DNA from: Capillidium heterosporum | Lineage: Eukaryota; Entomophthoromycota; Entomophthoromycetes; Entomophthorales; Capillidiaceae | Assembly: GCA_016630905.1 (NCBI GenBank) | Contig: WBMQ01000005.1 | Coordinates: 1 to 64,000 of the forward strand | Direction of reading: 5' to 3' | DNA: 64,000 bases | Shown here: piece after piece, positions 37,409 to 49,799 of the stretch | Layout of the letters: each line of letters begins with the position of its first letter | How positions within the stretch are numbered: the first letter of the stretch is position 1 | Made by a program: the position numbers and the translations under genes | Notes under the pieces: model-generated | Told to the model about the DNA's origin: nothing | The model's input: the letters and a program-made list of their open reading frames with translations, nothing else | Database searches by the model: none

Positions 37409-38992
37409 TAAATTGAACTTTTAGGCCAAAGTGTTCAGTTGAATAAACAATTCCTTTGAAAGTACTCTTATGTTGATACTAAAATACGTTTGTAAGGATA
37501 GCTTAGATGTGAAAGCTTGTGTTTGTTTAATTTATTTCAAATTTATATAGTAGTTTCTCTTTGTATAGTTAAATTTGAAATAAGTTGATTTAGCTTTCAC
37601 CTTTTATATCCTCAGGATAGTGAAATTAAGCTCCTACAAATCCAAACATACCAAGTTGTAGAAAGAAAGATGATGAATCAGGAAATCCAGCACTGAGACT
37701 AGGGATATAGAATGCCAACAAGTTCAAATTCTGAAACTACTTTTTCTTCAAGGTGTTGATCATTTTTGTTGACAACTCGAACTGCCAAAGTTGAGCAATT
37801 TCCTTCATAAAGTTGGGTATTGAAAGTAGGAAAGCTGGCAGAGGTTAGTTTCTAGTATTTGATATTTGATTTCCTATAACGAAATAAAACTAGCTTTCCA
37901 TAGAATACCTCAGCACTAATTTAAATGTTACTAAATATAGGTTGTTTTGAATACTTTACTTTATAACTCTATATATAAGTTACTCCTATTAAGTATACAT
38001 TATACTACATATAGATAGCTTGATAAGCCTTGATGTCTTATCAGTGAGATAAAGTTATAGTATACTCTTACTTTTGCCAATATCTAATCTAAAGCTTGTA
38101 AAATGTACTTGAATGGAAGCTATTATAATGCTTCTATAAACAGCACAATTAAATGATATAAAAGGTGGTAGATAGGGCTATAATGTGAAATTGTAAGGCT
38201 ATAGGAATGACAGATCAATAAACTACAAAGCAGTTCAAAGGAGTAGAAAACAGACATCTAAGCGTAAACTGTTGGATATTGGATATCTAAATGTTCAGGA
38301 TGATACTACCAACATTTTTTTAAAGTTTTAGGACATCCAGAATGGCATTATGAAGTTGACCTTCGATGGGATGCTGCTATATAAGATGATTAGTCTCAAG
38401 GGAAAGCACAAATTAATATACTGATTTGAATATTGAGTTCGAAGGACTGTTAAAGACGAAATGAACAAGATGTCAAAGGTGAACACAAAGATCCAAAGCT
38501 ATCAGGTAATGATGTTTTGGGCTCAGACACAAGGGTATAAAAGCATCAAGCTTGTGTATTTTCATTTAGTCTATACTTGTATCGTTTTAAATATGGCTTT
38601 ATAAAAGCTACAGCTTCTAGTATCGTTAAAACCCTATGCTTTTATTAGCCATTACAATACTTTAAAATGCAAGATCGCATTTCCAACATAAAATACCAGG
38701 TTTATGATTCACATACATGATGGCTTTAGCTGTTTAATCTATTTAAACTTTCGTGTTAAAGGAATCAGACAATAATACTGGTAGGCTTGACGCTATATAA
38801 AACTACGTGTCATGTACTCCAATGTAATAAAGTAGGTGGCTAGGGATCTTGGAGACCATCTCGCTCTTCCAAAATAGCTTATAAAAGCAGCAAATTGCCA
38901 TTTTGCTGAAATTAGGCAAGACTGCCCTACAAATTATATTTTTAGTCAGATGCATCCGTCTTGTGCACACTACAACCCAACCTAATAAAACT
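37409..38992. other. Intergenic region
   Basis: About 1.6 kb of AT-rich sequence with no supportable gene or repeat. Confidence 0.5.
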
Positions 38993-39322
38993 TCAAATCA
39001 ATTCAACGGTCTCAATAGCAAGACAAAACCCATCCTGAAAAACCAGTAAAGTCAATCGTTCCATTTCAGCCAAAGTTGAACAAGTGGTCTCAGAGATAAG
39101 ATAAAGGGTCAGTTTCGTTACTAAAATAGGACCAAAGAATGAAGTGTACAAAACTTTATATTGCAAAAGGTGTAGGTTTGAGCGTAATTGTTTGTCTTTA
39201 TGGCTATCACGATCACCTAAAAAATCCCATTTGATTAGCATTATCTGTAAAACCAAACTAAGTTGATTCTGCAATACCAGTTTGAGTAATTGGGAACGAG
39301 CAACGTCGACCAAAGCATGCAT
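38993..39322 (-). CDS. Hypothetical small protein
   Basis: An ORF of 109 aa starting MHALVDVARSQLLKLVLQNQ and ending CLAIETVELI. It is mostly amphipathic alpha/beta-looking sequence with few low-complexity residues. A 33-nt in-frame segment with GTATTG...ACAG ends (39277-39245) might be an intron. I thought of small longin/roadblock proteins because of size and the N-terminal helix but cannot support that. It lies in a 3-kb gap between PDX1 and the GATA factor, so a real gene is plausible. Confidence 0.35.
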   Translation of the reverse strand: MHALVDVARSQLLKLVLQNQLSLVLQIMLIKWDFLGDRDSHKDKQLRSNLHLLQYKVLYTSFFGPILVTKLTLYLISETTCSTLAEMERLTLLVFQDGFCLAIETVELI

Positions 39323-40570
39323 AATTCATGCTGGATACGATGGCAGGATAGTAAGCTCAGTTTGCAGTGATTTGAACTTTACACCCTGCTTTTGGCTTCA
39401 CACAAAACCCATGTCGTTGACTAGTAGTGAAGCCAAAAGGATTGGCTTTGACGGATAAAAATTCCGAATTACATCACCTGCCAAATCTATTAAGGATGTA
39501 ATATTCGAGTTGGTAGAATTGAAGTTTCCATATCAAATTCTTCTGGAAGCGACCTCGCTGAAATCAACTAAAAGGCAATTCAGAATAGAAAGATTCAAAG
39601 TTTGGTTCCCTTTAAAAGCAGTCATCTGATTTAGAGTGTAATGAATTCTCATAAAAATATATCAGAGCCAAAGGCAGCGGCCTTTAAAAGGAAACTCTAA
39701 TTAAAAGATTGGTGGCAAGTGTCCTAAAAAGAGTAATTGAGCTGGTTGAATAGTTTGTAAAAGGCTGGGATTGGTCTTTAAGGTTATATTTCAACCGGTT
39801 GCACCAGCCTAGATTGCCAGGTACCCAAAACAATCAATTGCATATTCGTGGATGCTTCTATTTTTGAAGGCCATAGCTATGTTTTAACATTTATGTCAAC
39901 TTTGAAATCTGCGGATAGCTTGGGAAGCTTCCGATAGCAGCGATGCATTGTCTTGGACGGAAAATTTTGCTGCCCCTTATATTTAGGGAACCAACTCCAT
40001 TGCCGTAGATTTGCCTTGAAATTGAAAAGCTAGTAGGACGTTGTCAGTGGAAAATTTGCTCCATCCCATAAAAGTGGGCTAGTCAAGCTGATCTCCTTAG
40101 AAATTTGATTCCGATAGCTGATCAATCCTTATTAATGGCAGCGCCACAGGCTTTGAGCCAGCTGGATGCGTGATGTGTAATAGGACGAGTGGTGGAATGA
40201 CTTATCTTTATTGTGGATTAATATGGTAATATGCTAAAAGCGTGACTTTGGTTCGCCAATAATGAAGTGGTACGAGTCTTTTACATAACCCTGAACTAGC
40301 CTAAATCCGACTGCAGCCAAACAGGCAATTTGTTGATGAACCCTAGCCTTTCATAAATTGTTGAGCCTGAATGGCCTTAAAAACTCTAATTTGCTTGATG
40401 GCCAATCCAAAGAATTACTCTGATTGGGCTCAAGCAAATTTGAAATCCCAAAGCCAAAATTAAAACTTCGCTTTTATAAACCTTTATCTCTATCTCTTAG
40501 AACTAGGTTTCACCCGAAGGTTCAGCTACTCAACACCACCAATATAGCGACTCAAATACGTAGCACTGCA
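39323..40570. other. Promoter region of the GATA-factor gene
   Basis: More than 1.2 kb of non-coding sequence ahead of the GATA-factor ATG. The reading frame is open from 40424 but lacks an ATG before 40571, so the 5' part is likely leader. GATAAG/CTTATC-like strings occur (for example CTTATC at 40201-40206), possible autoregulatory sites. Confidence 0.4.
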
Positions 40571-42751
40571 ATGTCGTTGAACTTTCCAAATCTACCCCTC
40601 ATATTTAACATAGCGTCCCAGAACGTATTGAAGGACAAGAACCCGCCTCCTAAGCTGGATGTGAATCCACTGGCCGACAACTTGAACGTCATTACCTCCT
40701 TGGTACAGACGGTGAACAACGTAGGTAAACTAACCGGCGATCCACTTGCTGCCGACCTATGGCGTCTGTATACCAAAGCCCTCTTCAACCCTGACGCTAA
40801 GCGTATAGAAAACTTGATGTGGCGGTCCATGTCCTTTAAGCTGCAGAAGCGAAACAAGAAGGCGGCAGTCAAGGTAGAGAACGTCAGGGATAACGCAGAT
40901 GAAGTCCCAAAGGAGAGGCCAAGTATCACGATACCTGTCGAAAACTACATAACTCCCCTAAAACAAGCCACTAACCCGAAAATGAATTTGAATAGCAATA
41001 GCAACGTTTCAGGTATGGATTTCAATTCTTTTATGATGGGTAAAGCCAAAGGAAATGGCACTAACAGCAACACCGGCGCACAAAAGATTACCAAGAATGT
41101 AAGCGATTCTTCGCATGCACTCAACTACAACTACGATACCAACACCGTTAATAACACCAACTACTTTGATGGCGTCACTCCTACCAACGAGTACGGACCA
41201 ATCACCCCCAACGGCTCCATGAATTTGAATCCCTTCAGCCTCGGTCAAAATAGCACCAATATGAACCTAAACTTCCTGAACTTTGGAGTGAACGGGAACA
41301 TGGCTGGGAACCTGAACCCATACCCAGCCCAGAACAACTTTGGGGCCATGAACCAGCAGTCCTGGTTCGACCCCACCTTTGCCAACTTCGGTTCGATGCT
41401 AAACCGTGGGCTAGCCAACTTTGATCTGGCAAATTTCCCCTCGGCTTTCCCCATCCTTAACCAGAGTAACTTCTTGGATGCCAATTTGATCAACACCAAC
41501 GTAAGACGGTCCCGCACCCACAATGACCTAAACACTTTGAACCAGAGCACCAACCTGGACTTTATCCGAAGTCAGGAGCAGGTAGGATCGGCTCAATCCA
41601 AGCGCATCATGGAATTGGAGGCTCAGATCAAAGCACTCCTCGATGAGCGGGCCAGGGAAACCACCCACAGCTCCGGTCAGAACTCCTCCAACGGGTTCGA
41701 ACTATGTACCAATCAAAACACGCAACAGGGGACCTATTCGGCCAACCAATTCAACTACACAAACCAGAACGGATACGGCGACGGCACCACTACCACGTCC
41801 GGCCTGTACGGCGACTTTAACGATGCCAACTTTAGGTTTGAGTCAGCGCAGCAGTTGGCCGTCAACAACATCAGCCGTCCCAGCTATGGTGAGCGTTCCC
41901 ACTCGGCCAACCAACAAAATATGTCCCACCAAGCCGTCACTTACCCAGACTCCTACGATAACTTTAATCCAAACCATAACTACAATAGGCCAGTACCCGT
42001 GCGCACCCAGTCCTACAACGAGCGCCGTGTCAAGATGACCAAACCCAAAGCCAAGCCTGTCTCTACTGCCGCCAACCACAACTTGATGAACCAAGGGTGG
42101 AACGGCACTGTCAACCCCAACAACGTGGCATCCCTTACCTACACCAACGACTATCAGCTCAACGGAACTAAGACCGTGTCAAATGACCTCTATAGTCAAC
42201 TCGGATTCAACCCACCCCAACTCAATGCCAACGATATCCAGCAGTTCAACTTGGTCAAAAACAATACCCTGCCCCTAGACTCCGATGCCAACACCACCAT
42301 CAGCGCCACCGATGCCAGCGCCTACAACTGGAACGACTCCATCAACGCTCAGCAATTGGCCAACTCCAGGACTATTGCTGCCACCATGCCAAACCAGAAT
42401 TCCAACCCAAACATCAGCCCCGGCCATGCTCAAATGCAGGACGGGCATAGCAGCCAGACTGAAGATCAGCCAACTACCCGCCCCAAATCCACTAGGGATC
42501 TGAACAAAAGTAACCAGCCCTCTCAATGCTCCAACTGTGAAGTTAAGAAAACCTCCCTGTGGCGTCGATCTGTTACTGGGGAGCCATTGTGTAACGCGTG
42601 CGGGTTGTTCAATAAGTTGCATAATAAGGATCGACCTAAGAGTATGAAGAATGATGTCATTCGAAAACGGAATCGCGGACCTACGGTTAAACATAATGGT
42701 GAAAGCAAGGGGAATGGCAATGGCAAGAGAGCGAGAACTCCTGAGATGTAA
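40571..42751 (+). CDS. GATA transcription factor, AreA/NIT2-type
   Basis: A single exon of 726 aa from the ATG at 40571. Near the N-terminus (about residues 65-100) the string [20 protein letters not shown], followed by [17 protein letters not shown], matches the DUF1752 region found ahead of the zinc finger in fungal nitrogen regulators. A long Asn-rich, low-complexity middle follows, with a short coiled coil [19 protein letters not shown]. One GATA zinc finger sits near the C-terminus: [26 protein letters not shown], the CX2CX17-18CX2C type, followed by a basic tail DVIRKRNRG as in AreA. It should activate nitrogen-utilisation genes under nitrogen limitation. Lack of introns is unusual among its neighbours. 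Confidence 0.93.
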   Translation: MSLNFPNLPLIFNIASQNVLKDKNPPPKLDVNPLADNLNVITSLVQTVNNVGKLTGDPLAADLWRLYTKALFNPDAKRIENLMWRSMSFKLQKRNKKAAVKVENVRDNADEVPKERPSITIPVENYITPLKQATNPKMNLNSNSNVSGMDFNSFMMGKAKGNGTNSNTGAQKITKNVSDSSHALNYNYDTNTVNNTNYFDGVTPTNEYGPITPNGSMNLNPFSLGQNSTNMNLNFLNFGVNGNMAGNLNPYPAQNNFGAMNQQSWFDPTFANFGSMLNRGLANFDLANFPSAFPILNQSNFLDANLINTNVRRSRTHNDLNTLNQSTNLDFIRSQEQVGSAQSKRIMELEAQIKALLDERARETTHSSGQNSSNGFELCTNQNTQQGTYSANQFNYTNQNGYGDGTTTTSGLYGDFNDANFRFESAQQLAVNNISRPSYGERSHSANQQNMSHQAVTYPDSYDNFNPNHNYNRPVPVRTQSYNERRVKMTKPKAKPVSTAANHNLMNQGWNGTVNPNNVASLTYTNDYQLNGTKTVSNDLYSQLGFNPPQLNANDIQQFNLVKNNTLPLDSDANTTISATDASAYNWNDSINAQQLANSRTIAATMPNQNSNPNISPGHAQMQDGHSSQTEDQPTTRPKSTRDLNKSNQPSQCSNCEVKKTSLWRRSVTGEPLCNACGLFNKLHNKDRPKSMKNDVIRKRNRGPTVKHNGESKGNGNGKRARTPEM

Positions 42752-44141
42752 ATTTAACTGCAATTTTCCCTTTTCCTTTACCTAAAGTTCAGCTATTTGC
42801 ATTGGCGATTTGGTCTGGATTCGATTTGAGGTTTAAGATGTGGAAAGTATAGCGATATTTCATGGGTGACTGTATGGATCTTTTTTGCTAAGGTAGTTTG
42901 GATTGCCAGTATACATTTTTACTGTTGGTTGGATTGGTTAGTATCACTTTAACATACCATCAACCCTATTCAATTCGAACATCTCACCTACCCCTTTACC
43001 TTTAAAACATTTTCTTCTCGTTATAATTTTGTGTTTCTATTTTAATAAAACCTACCTATATTGGATTCTACTTTTGCTTTCTTTACAGTTTACTTTGCTT
43101 ATTTGGCAAGATTCTGGTATTTGTATAACAGCTACTATAATAAAATGAATATGATGGGGTAGCTTGAAATGGTATTGGATGGTGATGCTATAGTAAAGCT
43201 GATAGAAATTGGATCGCCACCATCTTTTATTTTTTGCTAGTTATAGTTTGTTATAAGAAAAGGTATTTTGCTTACTTTGTAAAAGATTATGTTGCCAAGC
43301 TCATTATAAAATGTGGAAAATATCGATAAAAATTTTGGTTAGATTTAAACTAAGACTCCCCTCTATTATCAAGCCAACCCTATAATGGGTTTTCGCAGTA
43401 TAGCATGCCAACATCAAGGTTTTAAACTGACTACCAATGTTAACTTCGCAGTCAACCGACCATGATTCTCTTATAGGAAGCTGCTCCTTTGTCAAACCCT
43501 TCCTATACCAAGTTTCACTGCGTACTATATCAGCATCAAGTTTTAATTGACACCCTATATAAATGTCACGTCAACAGCCTAGATCCTTTCTATAGTGTAA
43601 AAAGGGTTTTAGCCCTGTCATTTAGGCCATATGGCTACATAATTTAAAGGCCTATGTGTCTCCAAAGTTAAGGATGTGGATAGCAACCTACCCGTATTCT
43701 GAATAAGGCCGTCGTGCACACATGCTGTAAACCATTTAATCGGGAGATTACTAGGGCTGAACGGTATTAGTCTTAAGCTATCCCATCATCTAGTTCCTAA
43801 AAAATATCGCAAGTATTTCTAAGGAATCAACTTTCTACAAACATTTCTTTGAAATCGGCCTCTTTTGGCAAAAAAATCTTAGTTGGATGGACTAGACTTC
43901 TACTTCCAGTAATTTCTGATAAGAAATTACTATTAGTTTCCCACGATGAAATCATCGAAATTTATTGAATCCTGAATAAGCAAAGTTGTGCACGACCATT
44001 TCCAAGTTAGACAAAGCTGGCAAAGCAAAGTTATGTCCCATGTTTTCGTAACTCAAAAAGTATAAATACCAACGATCATCTCCACTTTAAATACCAACTT
44101 AAATATCTACTCAGCCAAAACACCTTTATTTTTATAAGAGT
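42752..44141. other. Intergenic region
   Basis: 1.4 kb with no coding signal or structured element; the last part holds TATAAATA at 44061-44068 and serves the Nudix gene. Confidence 0.5.
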
Positions 44142-44765
44142 ATGAGTTTAGAACCGATCATATCCAAACAAGTCCAGTACATCCACCACGGCAAGTGGTT
44201 ATCCTTTGGCCACATCAACTATATCGACCCCGTCTTGAACCAAACCCACCAATGGGAATTTGTAACTAGAAACCTGAGGACCTCCCGAAGGATAGATTCG
44301 GTTGATATGCTAGCCATTGTCAAATTCCAATCCAAAGAGGACCACATCCTCCTGGTTACCCAGTACCGACCAGCTGCCCAAAAGATCTTTATTGAATTCC
44401 CTGCCGGCTTGATCGATGACGACGAGGAAAGTATGGAGGCTGCCAGCAGGGAACTCTTTGAGGAAACTGGGTACACTACCAAGACTTTTGTACATCTGTC
44501 CCCTACATTGTACTATGACCCTGGACTATCAGATTCTACCTGCCAGTTTGTACATGTGGAAATTGATGGCGATGCCAAGTGCCCTAATGCTGAAGAATTA
44601 GAAAGCGGTAAAGAAAGTGATGAGTGGTCCCTTGAATCTATAACACTACCAAACAACCACCAACTGCTATCGCGGCTTTTGGAAATTGCTAAAGGGAATG
44701 ACTATTCCATCGATAGCAAGCTGTATACCTATGCCTACGCTTTGCAACTAACTTCTAGGAGATGA
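44142..44765 (+). CDS. Nudix hydrolase, ADP-sugar pyrophosphatase (YSA1/NUDT5-like)
   Basis: An intronless gene of 207 aa. The Nudix box reads GLIDDDEESMEAASRELFEE followed by TGY, fitting GX5EX7REUXEEXGU, with the metal-binding glutamates present. Upstream strands (WLSFGHINYIDPVLNQTHQW, AIVKFQSKEDHILLVTQYRP, FIEFPAGLIDD) and the downstream YDPGLSDSTCQFVHVEIDGD follow the ADP-ribose pyrophosphatase layout. It would cleave ADP-ribose or similar nucleoside diphosphate sugars to AMP and a sugar phosphate in the cytosol. Length matches YSA1/NUDT5 (about 210-230 aa). Confidence 0.93.
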   Translation: MSLEPIISKQVQYIHHGKWLSFGHINYIDPVLNQTHQWEFVTRNLRTSRRIDSVDMLAIVKFQSKEDHILLVTQYRPAAQKIFIEFPAGLIDDDEESMEAASRELFEETGYTTKTFVHLSPTLYYDPGLSDSTCQFVHVEIDGDAKCPNAEELESGKESDEWSLESITLPNNHQLLSRLLEIAKGNDYSIDSKLYTYAYALQLTSRR

Positions 44766-45275
44766 CGATTTGGGGAGCTGCACTTATGTATTTATTGACT
44801 ATTTAAATTAAATTGTTGTGAAATAATAATATGTATTTGCATAGGTTTTGTATTAATTCTTTAAAACTAAACACGCGTTCATAATATAAGAATATAGTTA
44901 TTAGTCTAATGGACATGGATTATTGATGCTGTTATAAAGCAAATTCGAAATGTAAATTAAAAGATTTGGATATCCATTTGGTCAAAATACAAAACTTTGA
45001 TACATAGCATTATAAATCCTAAAGTATCTTAGATAGTAAATCTTTGTTTTGAGCTGTATTTTAGTATAGTAAACCATCCATATTTTTAGACTTACCAAGA
45101 AGCTTACTTTACAATCCAAAGTTTGGCACCGTTCAAATTTACCTTACACTTTTATTCAATAAACTATAGTAAAAAGTATAGAGTAAAAGCGGACCAAGAC
45201 AATAAAAGTTTAGCATCCAAACGATTAGCTTTTTCCTTGTTTAGCTTTGCTTCCCAACATAAAAGTGATAGCTCA
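44766..45275. other. Intergenic region
   Basis: AT-rich spacer between two genes on the same strand. The TFB1M frame is open from 45123, but the first ATG giving the conserved N-terminus is 45276, so 45123-45275 is probably leader. Confidence 0.5.
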
Positions 45276-46612
45276 ATGGTGAAATTGATCCCGAGGTTGC
45301 CAACGGTAGGAGAAGTGATAAAGTTATACGACCTCAATGCCAAAAGTCAACTTAGCCAAAACTTTCTGTTGGATAAAAATATAACAGGTAACCCATATTT
45401 TTAAAATCGCACTAAAAGCTATATTTTCATACGTAGACAAGCTAATTAAAAGAGCCAATTTAAATTTTAACAATAGTTTAACGGTGGAAGTTGGACCAGG
45501 TAAATTTTTAGTATTTTTCACCTAAATTTATCGATATAGGACCCGGTTTGTTAACTAGGTCGATCTTAGAAGCTGGAGCCAAGAATTTAGTCGTAGTGGA
45601 AAAAGATGAGCGATTTCTACCTTTATTAAATGTAACATATTTTACACCCTTTAATAATCAATACAATATTAACATAACAAAATTCAAACTAAAAGCAATT
45701 AAGTGAAGTTAGTGAAGAATCCTTAAAGGTAGCTTTAGCATCACATATTTGTATTTATATTTTTTAAAAGGTTATTAGTGGTGATATGTTGAAAGTTACG
45801 TCGGATCAAATCTTTCAACAGTCCAACTTACCGCCTTCCCAAGGTTTAGCTCAATAATCGAACACTTTTACTAATCTTTCAATATAGTATCCAATTTAAA
45901 TTTAATAGGCAATCTACCATTTAACGTTGCTACAACCTTACTCTTACAATGGTTGGATATGGCTTTCCACAAAACTGACTTATTTGCAGTCGAAAACGCT
46001 ACCATGACCCTCATGTTTCAAAAAGAAGTTGCCGAGGTACATTCAAACTTTTGAAAAAGCCAACTTATGTTTATTGTAGAGGATTGCCGCCAAACCTAGT
46101 ACTTCAGCACGAGGGAGGCTGTCGGTCATGACTCAAACAGTATGCAATACTGATCTGATCTACCAAGTTCCTGGCTCCGCATTCGTACCTAGGCCCAAGG
46201 TAACAGATATTTTAAAATTTAGTTTGTAACAAGCATGTTAGGTTGACGCAACTGTAATTCAACTTCAGATGCTACCTGAAGCGAAACTGAAAGGTAGAGT
46301 ACTATTCACTACTCAACTTTTATTACACTCAATTCTAATTATCTCTAGTTCCATACAAGAGGCTTGAAGTACTCTTACGAATATTTTTTATGAAGCGACG
46401 GAAAACCATCCGACGTATTGCACTGTAACTTAATTTATGCCAGTATTTTATTAAAAACTTTGTAAATATATAGGGATCATAACGGTGCCCTTATGGAGGC
46501 AATAGAAAAGTTGAATTTAGACAGCTCGATGCGACCTGAAGATTTAGAAGTTGACATGTGGTGCAATTTAGCTAATGCGATAAAGGATGACCACTTGATA
46601 AGATCAAAATAA
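45276..46612 (+). CDS. TFB1M: Mitochondrial rRNA dimethyladenosine transferase (TFB1M/KsgA family)
   Basis: Ten exons give 302 aa. Exons: 45276-45387, 45437-45499, 45540-45631, 45696-45728, 45771-45843, 45888-46036, 46080-46199, 46242-46293, 46349-46424, 46474-46612. It begins VKLIPRLPTVGEVIKLYDLN with SQLSQNFLLD, the exact TFB1M-type start. The SAM site follows: VEVGPGPGLLTRSILEAGAK and VVVEKDERFLPLL. Motif IV is NLIGNLPFNVATTLL, and the C-terminal RNA-binding part has GSAFVPRPKVDATV and KRRKTIRRIA. The enzyme methylates two adenines in the small-subunit rRNA loop of mitochondria. The N-terminus closely follows human TFB1M and not the divergent yeast MTF1 as I remember them. It converges on the ICT1-like gene, leaving about 205 bp. 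Confidence 0.94.
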
Positions 46613-46817
46613 AACCATTCGAGTTAGGACTCAACTTGTACTTTAGGGATGAGATTTTGAATTGTACATGTGTTTGGGTAAGTAGCAGCATATTTAATGT
46701 TTATAAACGTTTCTATCTTTTCCAATGGTATCACATTGCTACATTATATCGAAATATTTTATATTTTAAATAGTAAAAGATCAAATACAAAACACATCCC
46801 AAACCCACAACAATTTA

Positions 46818-47593
46818 TTAATCATCAAAGTCCCTCTTCCTTCGATCTGCCTTCTTGGCTGCCCTAAATCCTTTTTCCACCTTCTTTCGCTCTTTCTCAA
46901 TACTTTGCCTAAACCAAATAAATAAGTTTTACCATTTCAAATACAATCCAATATAGCCTACAATTTAGCAATACGTTTTATAGCTTCCTGTGAGGTGGGT
47001 TTGGGGACAGTGTTCGCAACTTTAATGATATCCTCGTAGATCTTATCTACACAATCCTCCAAGTTATTGAGTTGACTCCGAGTTCGAGACGAAGTTACTA
47101 CGTATTCCAATTCCTTGTTGATTTTACCAGATGTGATCTATTGAACAAAAGTAATCTATCAGTTTGGAATGTAAAGTTAACTAGTACCACTTCACCCAAC
47201 TTCAATTTATTGATAATGTAACCAGGTAACCAATTTGAACTTTTTTCCAAATTGAACCTTAGTTCCACCTTGGTTGCCACTATTCAATATAAAAGTCAAT
47301 GAGTCAACATTCTAAAGCTTTAAAATACCTTTGTTTACGTTTTGACCCCCAGGTCCTGAAGAAGTAACATATCTGGTCTCAAAAGTTTCTTATGAGATAC
47401 AAAGTTAATGTAGGTTTAAGCTATAGCACTTACTAACTGGTATAGATTCGCGATAGAAGGTCTGCTTAAACCGTTCTGGGAGTTTGTCGGTATTATACCA
47501 CCCCTCTTCTATTTTTTTACTGGAAAAATTTCGGATGGAGTTAATTCTCTTGGAGGATACTTTTCGTAGCGATAGGTATAGAAAGGCGCTCAT
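46818..47593 (-). CDS. Mitochondrial ribosome-associated release factor (ICT1-like)
   Basis: Five exons give about 192 aa from the ATG at 47593. The N-terminus MSAFLYLSLRKVSSKRINSI is basic, serine-rich and acid-free, typical of a mitochondrial presequence. The GGQ domain is intact: TSSGPGGQNVNKVATKVELR, followed by GKINKELEYVVTSSRTRSQL and NLEDCVDKIYEDI. The end is a basic tail KERKKVEKGFRAAKKADRRK, as in ICT1/ArfB, which inserts into the empty mRNA channel of stalled ribosomes. It would hydrolyse peptidyl-tRNA on stalled mitoribosomes and may be a fixed large-subunit protein. An in-frame upstream ATG at 47671 would add 26 basic residues; I prefer 47593 for its presequence but cannot exclude the longer form. 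Confidence 0.9.
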
Positions 47594-47671
47594 AACTGGT
47601 AAAGTAGGTTTGTAAATAGCTTTAGTTTTCGAATTTTTACTTGTAAATTTAGGAAAATAATGACGAGTCAA

Positions 47672-48052
47672 ATTACGTCATATTCTATTTTTGTTGGTTT
47701 CTGCTTGAAAGTGAGGGATATTTTGTAGTTTGAGGCTATTCAAACTTATAATCGTAAACAAAGCCCATCCAAAGGCATATGTAGTAGCTTTGATTTATTA
47801 AAGGCTTATATAAATAAGTAATGTCGATTATATACTTAATATATATAGCTATTAGAATTCCAATTAACAGTTTATTCTGTTTAGAATCTAAAAACTTAGC
47901 TCTTTAGTCTATAACAAACGATATATCGATTTAAACCTCATTATATAGTAAAAAATTGAGATTACAAACAAGTTGGACTTATATCATTACTTTTATAAAA
48001 TATAAGCAAAAGCAAAATAATAACTTACTAAAATTTACTTGATAAAATAAAT
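47672..48052. other. Intergenic region
   Basis: AT-rich spacer between the ICT1-like start and the NAC-alpha stop, both on the minus strand; nothing recognised. Confidence 0.5.
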
Positions 48053-48626
48053 TTAGCTGGTCAGAGACTAAAATAACAATTAATGCCTATATATCCAAAA
48101 AAGCTTACCATGATAGTGTTAACCAAGTCCAATCCGTTAGCCCTAAGCGACTTGACGGCCTTAGCACGGGAGACATTGGCCTGAGCCATAACGAGTTCAA
48201 TATCCTTCTGGTCGACACCTTCCTCATCGACTTCCTCATCTTCCTCAGCAGCTTCAGCGGTAGCAGCCTCACCTTCAGTGGTGGCAGCGGCAGAGCTTAA
48301 AGCTTGGCTCTCAACCATACGGAGACGTTCAGCAGCAGCCTGCTGGGCCTGTGCGTTCAAATCTTCATGTTTACCTTCACCAAAGACGACGTAGGTAGAG
48401 TTATCGGCACTCTTGAAGACTTGGGGCTCAGAAACGGCCAACATCAACTGATTTTTTCATGTTAAAACAAATATGATGGAAATTTACCTACACCTCTAGG
48501 ACGACGGAAGACGACTCGGTTGATACCGAAGACGGGCTGTAAACCTAGCTTCTCCATAGCTTTGAGGTTCTTCTTTTCGATTTTGGATAAATCGGTCTTG
48601 GGAATGTCAACTTGAACGTCAGCCAT
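48053..48626 (-). CDS. EGD2: Nascent polypeptide-associated complex subunit alpha
   Basis: Three exons (48626-48492, 48447-48109, 48067-48053) give 162 aa. The NAC domain reads SKIEKKNLKAMEKLGLQPVF, GINRVVFRRPRG, then STYVVFGEGKHEDLNAQAQQ. An acidic Ala/Glu-rich linker (EAATAEAAEEDEEVDEEGVD) leads to the UBA domain: DIELVMAQANVSRAKAVKSL and DLVNTIM. The last exon codes only SLTS and stop. In the reading chosen, the donor in exon 1 is GTAGGT just after RPRG; a second GT four bases on would be out of phase. NAC-alpha pairs with NAC-beta on ribosomes to shield emerging chains. C-rich codons suggest high expression. The AT-rich repeat tract begins just upstream of its promoter. Confidence 0.96.
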
Positions 48627-49799
48627 TTTTCTTAAAATCTAATTAGCCATCATTTCATTCAAATTTAACAAAATAAAATGTATGTATATAATGGAAATTC
48701 GATGGATGTTGTTAAATTTATTATCGGATGTGTTTAATTTACCTTAATTTAAATAGATCTTGAAAGGGAAGATAACTATGGGTAGTAAGGTGGTTTGGAT
48801 TAGATACTTTAACTCAAAAAATCCGGATTTGGAGTCATTTCTGGACAATGGGAAAGTACCACATGGTAAACTAATAACTTTTTCCGTGTAAATTACTTAA
48901 TTTTGTTAAAGATTTGAAGTTATTACTGGTGGAAACTTGAAAATTTGAGATCAGGTAAACTTTTCAAATAGATTCAAAATTAGGGATATCTATTTGAATA
49001 TAATACTAAAAGTATAGCTTTATTATTATATATTTTTGCACAAATTTAATATATAGGTTAAAATAAGCTATAACCATAATTTCAGTTAGTTTTAGATAAT
49101 TTTTTTGATATGTATAAATTGATATTATAATTTAGTTTTTAAATAAAAATAATAACCTATTAAATATATAAATTTTGCTAAGTAATATTTATAAACTTTG
49201 TTATTAAAAATATTTAAGAAATTTAAACAAAATTTATTTTTCTTTTATTTTAGAATATTTGGAACATTTTTATTAAAACATTTACTTTTATTATTTTTAT
49301 AATAAACTTTATTATTATATCTATTACTAAGCTATAAATTTAATTTATTTATTATATTACTTTTTTTATTAATTTTCTAATTTTTAAACTACTAATGTAT
49401 AACTATTTTTAGTTATAAATCTAACTATAGCTTAAAAATTTACTTATTAATAGTATAATATTTAAAAAAGTATTATTAAATCTAACTAATAATAGTATTA
49501 TATTATAATCTAATAGCATAATAGATTAAAAAAGCAAAACTAATACCTATTATTATATTTATAATAAAGGTTTGTATTTTTTAAATAGTAGGTTAAATAG
49601 CTAAGTAAAAAAGGTATATTATAAAAAAATTTATATAGTAGTAACTATTAGCTATTTATTTTTATTAAGTATTAGCTACTAGTTAAGACTTTTTATTTAT
49701 AAAGTTTAGCTAAACTTAGTAAGCTTTTTAATATAAAATATAATTTATATTATATTATAAGCTAGCTAATATAAATATAGTTAAATCTTTTATAACTAA
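48627..49799. other. NAC-alpha promoter grading into the AT-rich repeat tract
   Basis: From about 48990 the base composition shifts to very high AT with many TA steps. A fragment at about 49467-49720 matches the long LTR subfamily seen at 57255-58170 and 53132-56153, so the repeat tract starts here. Confidence 0.6.
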
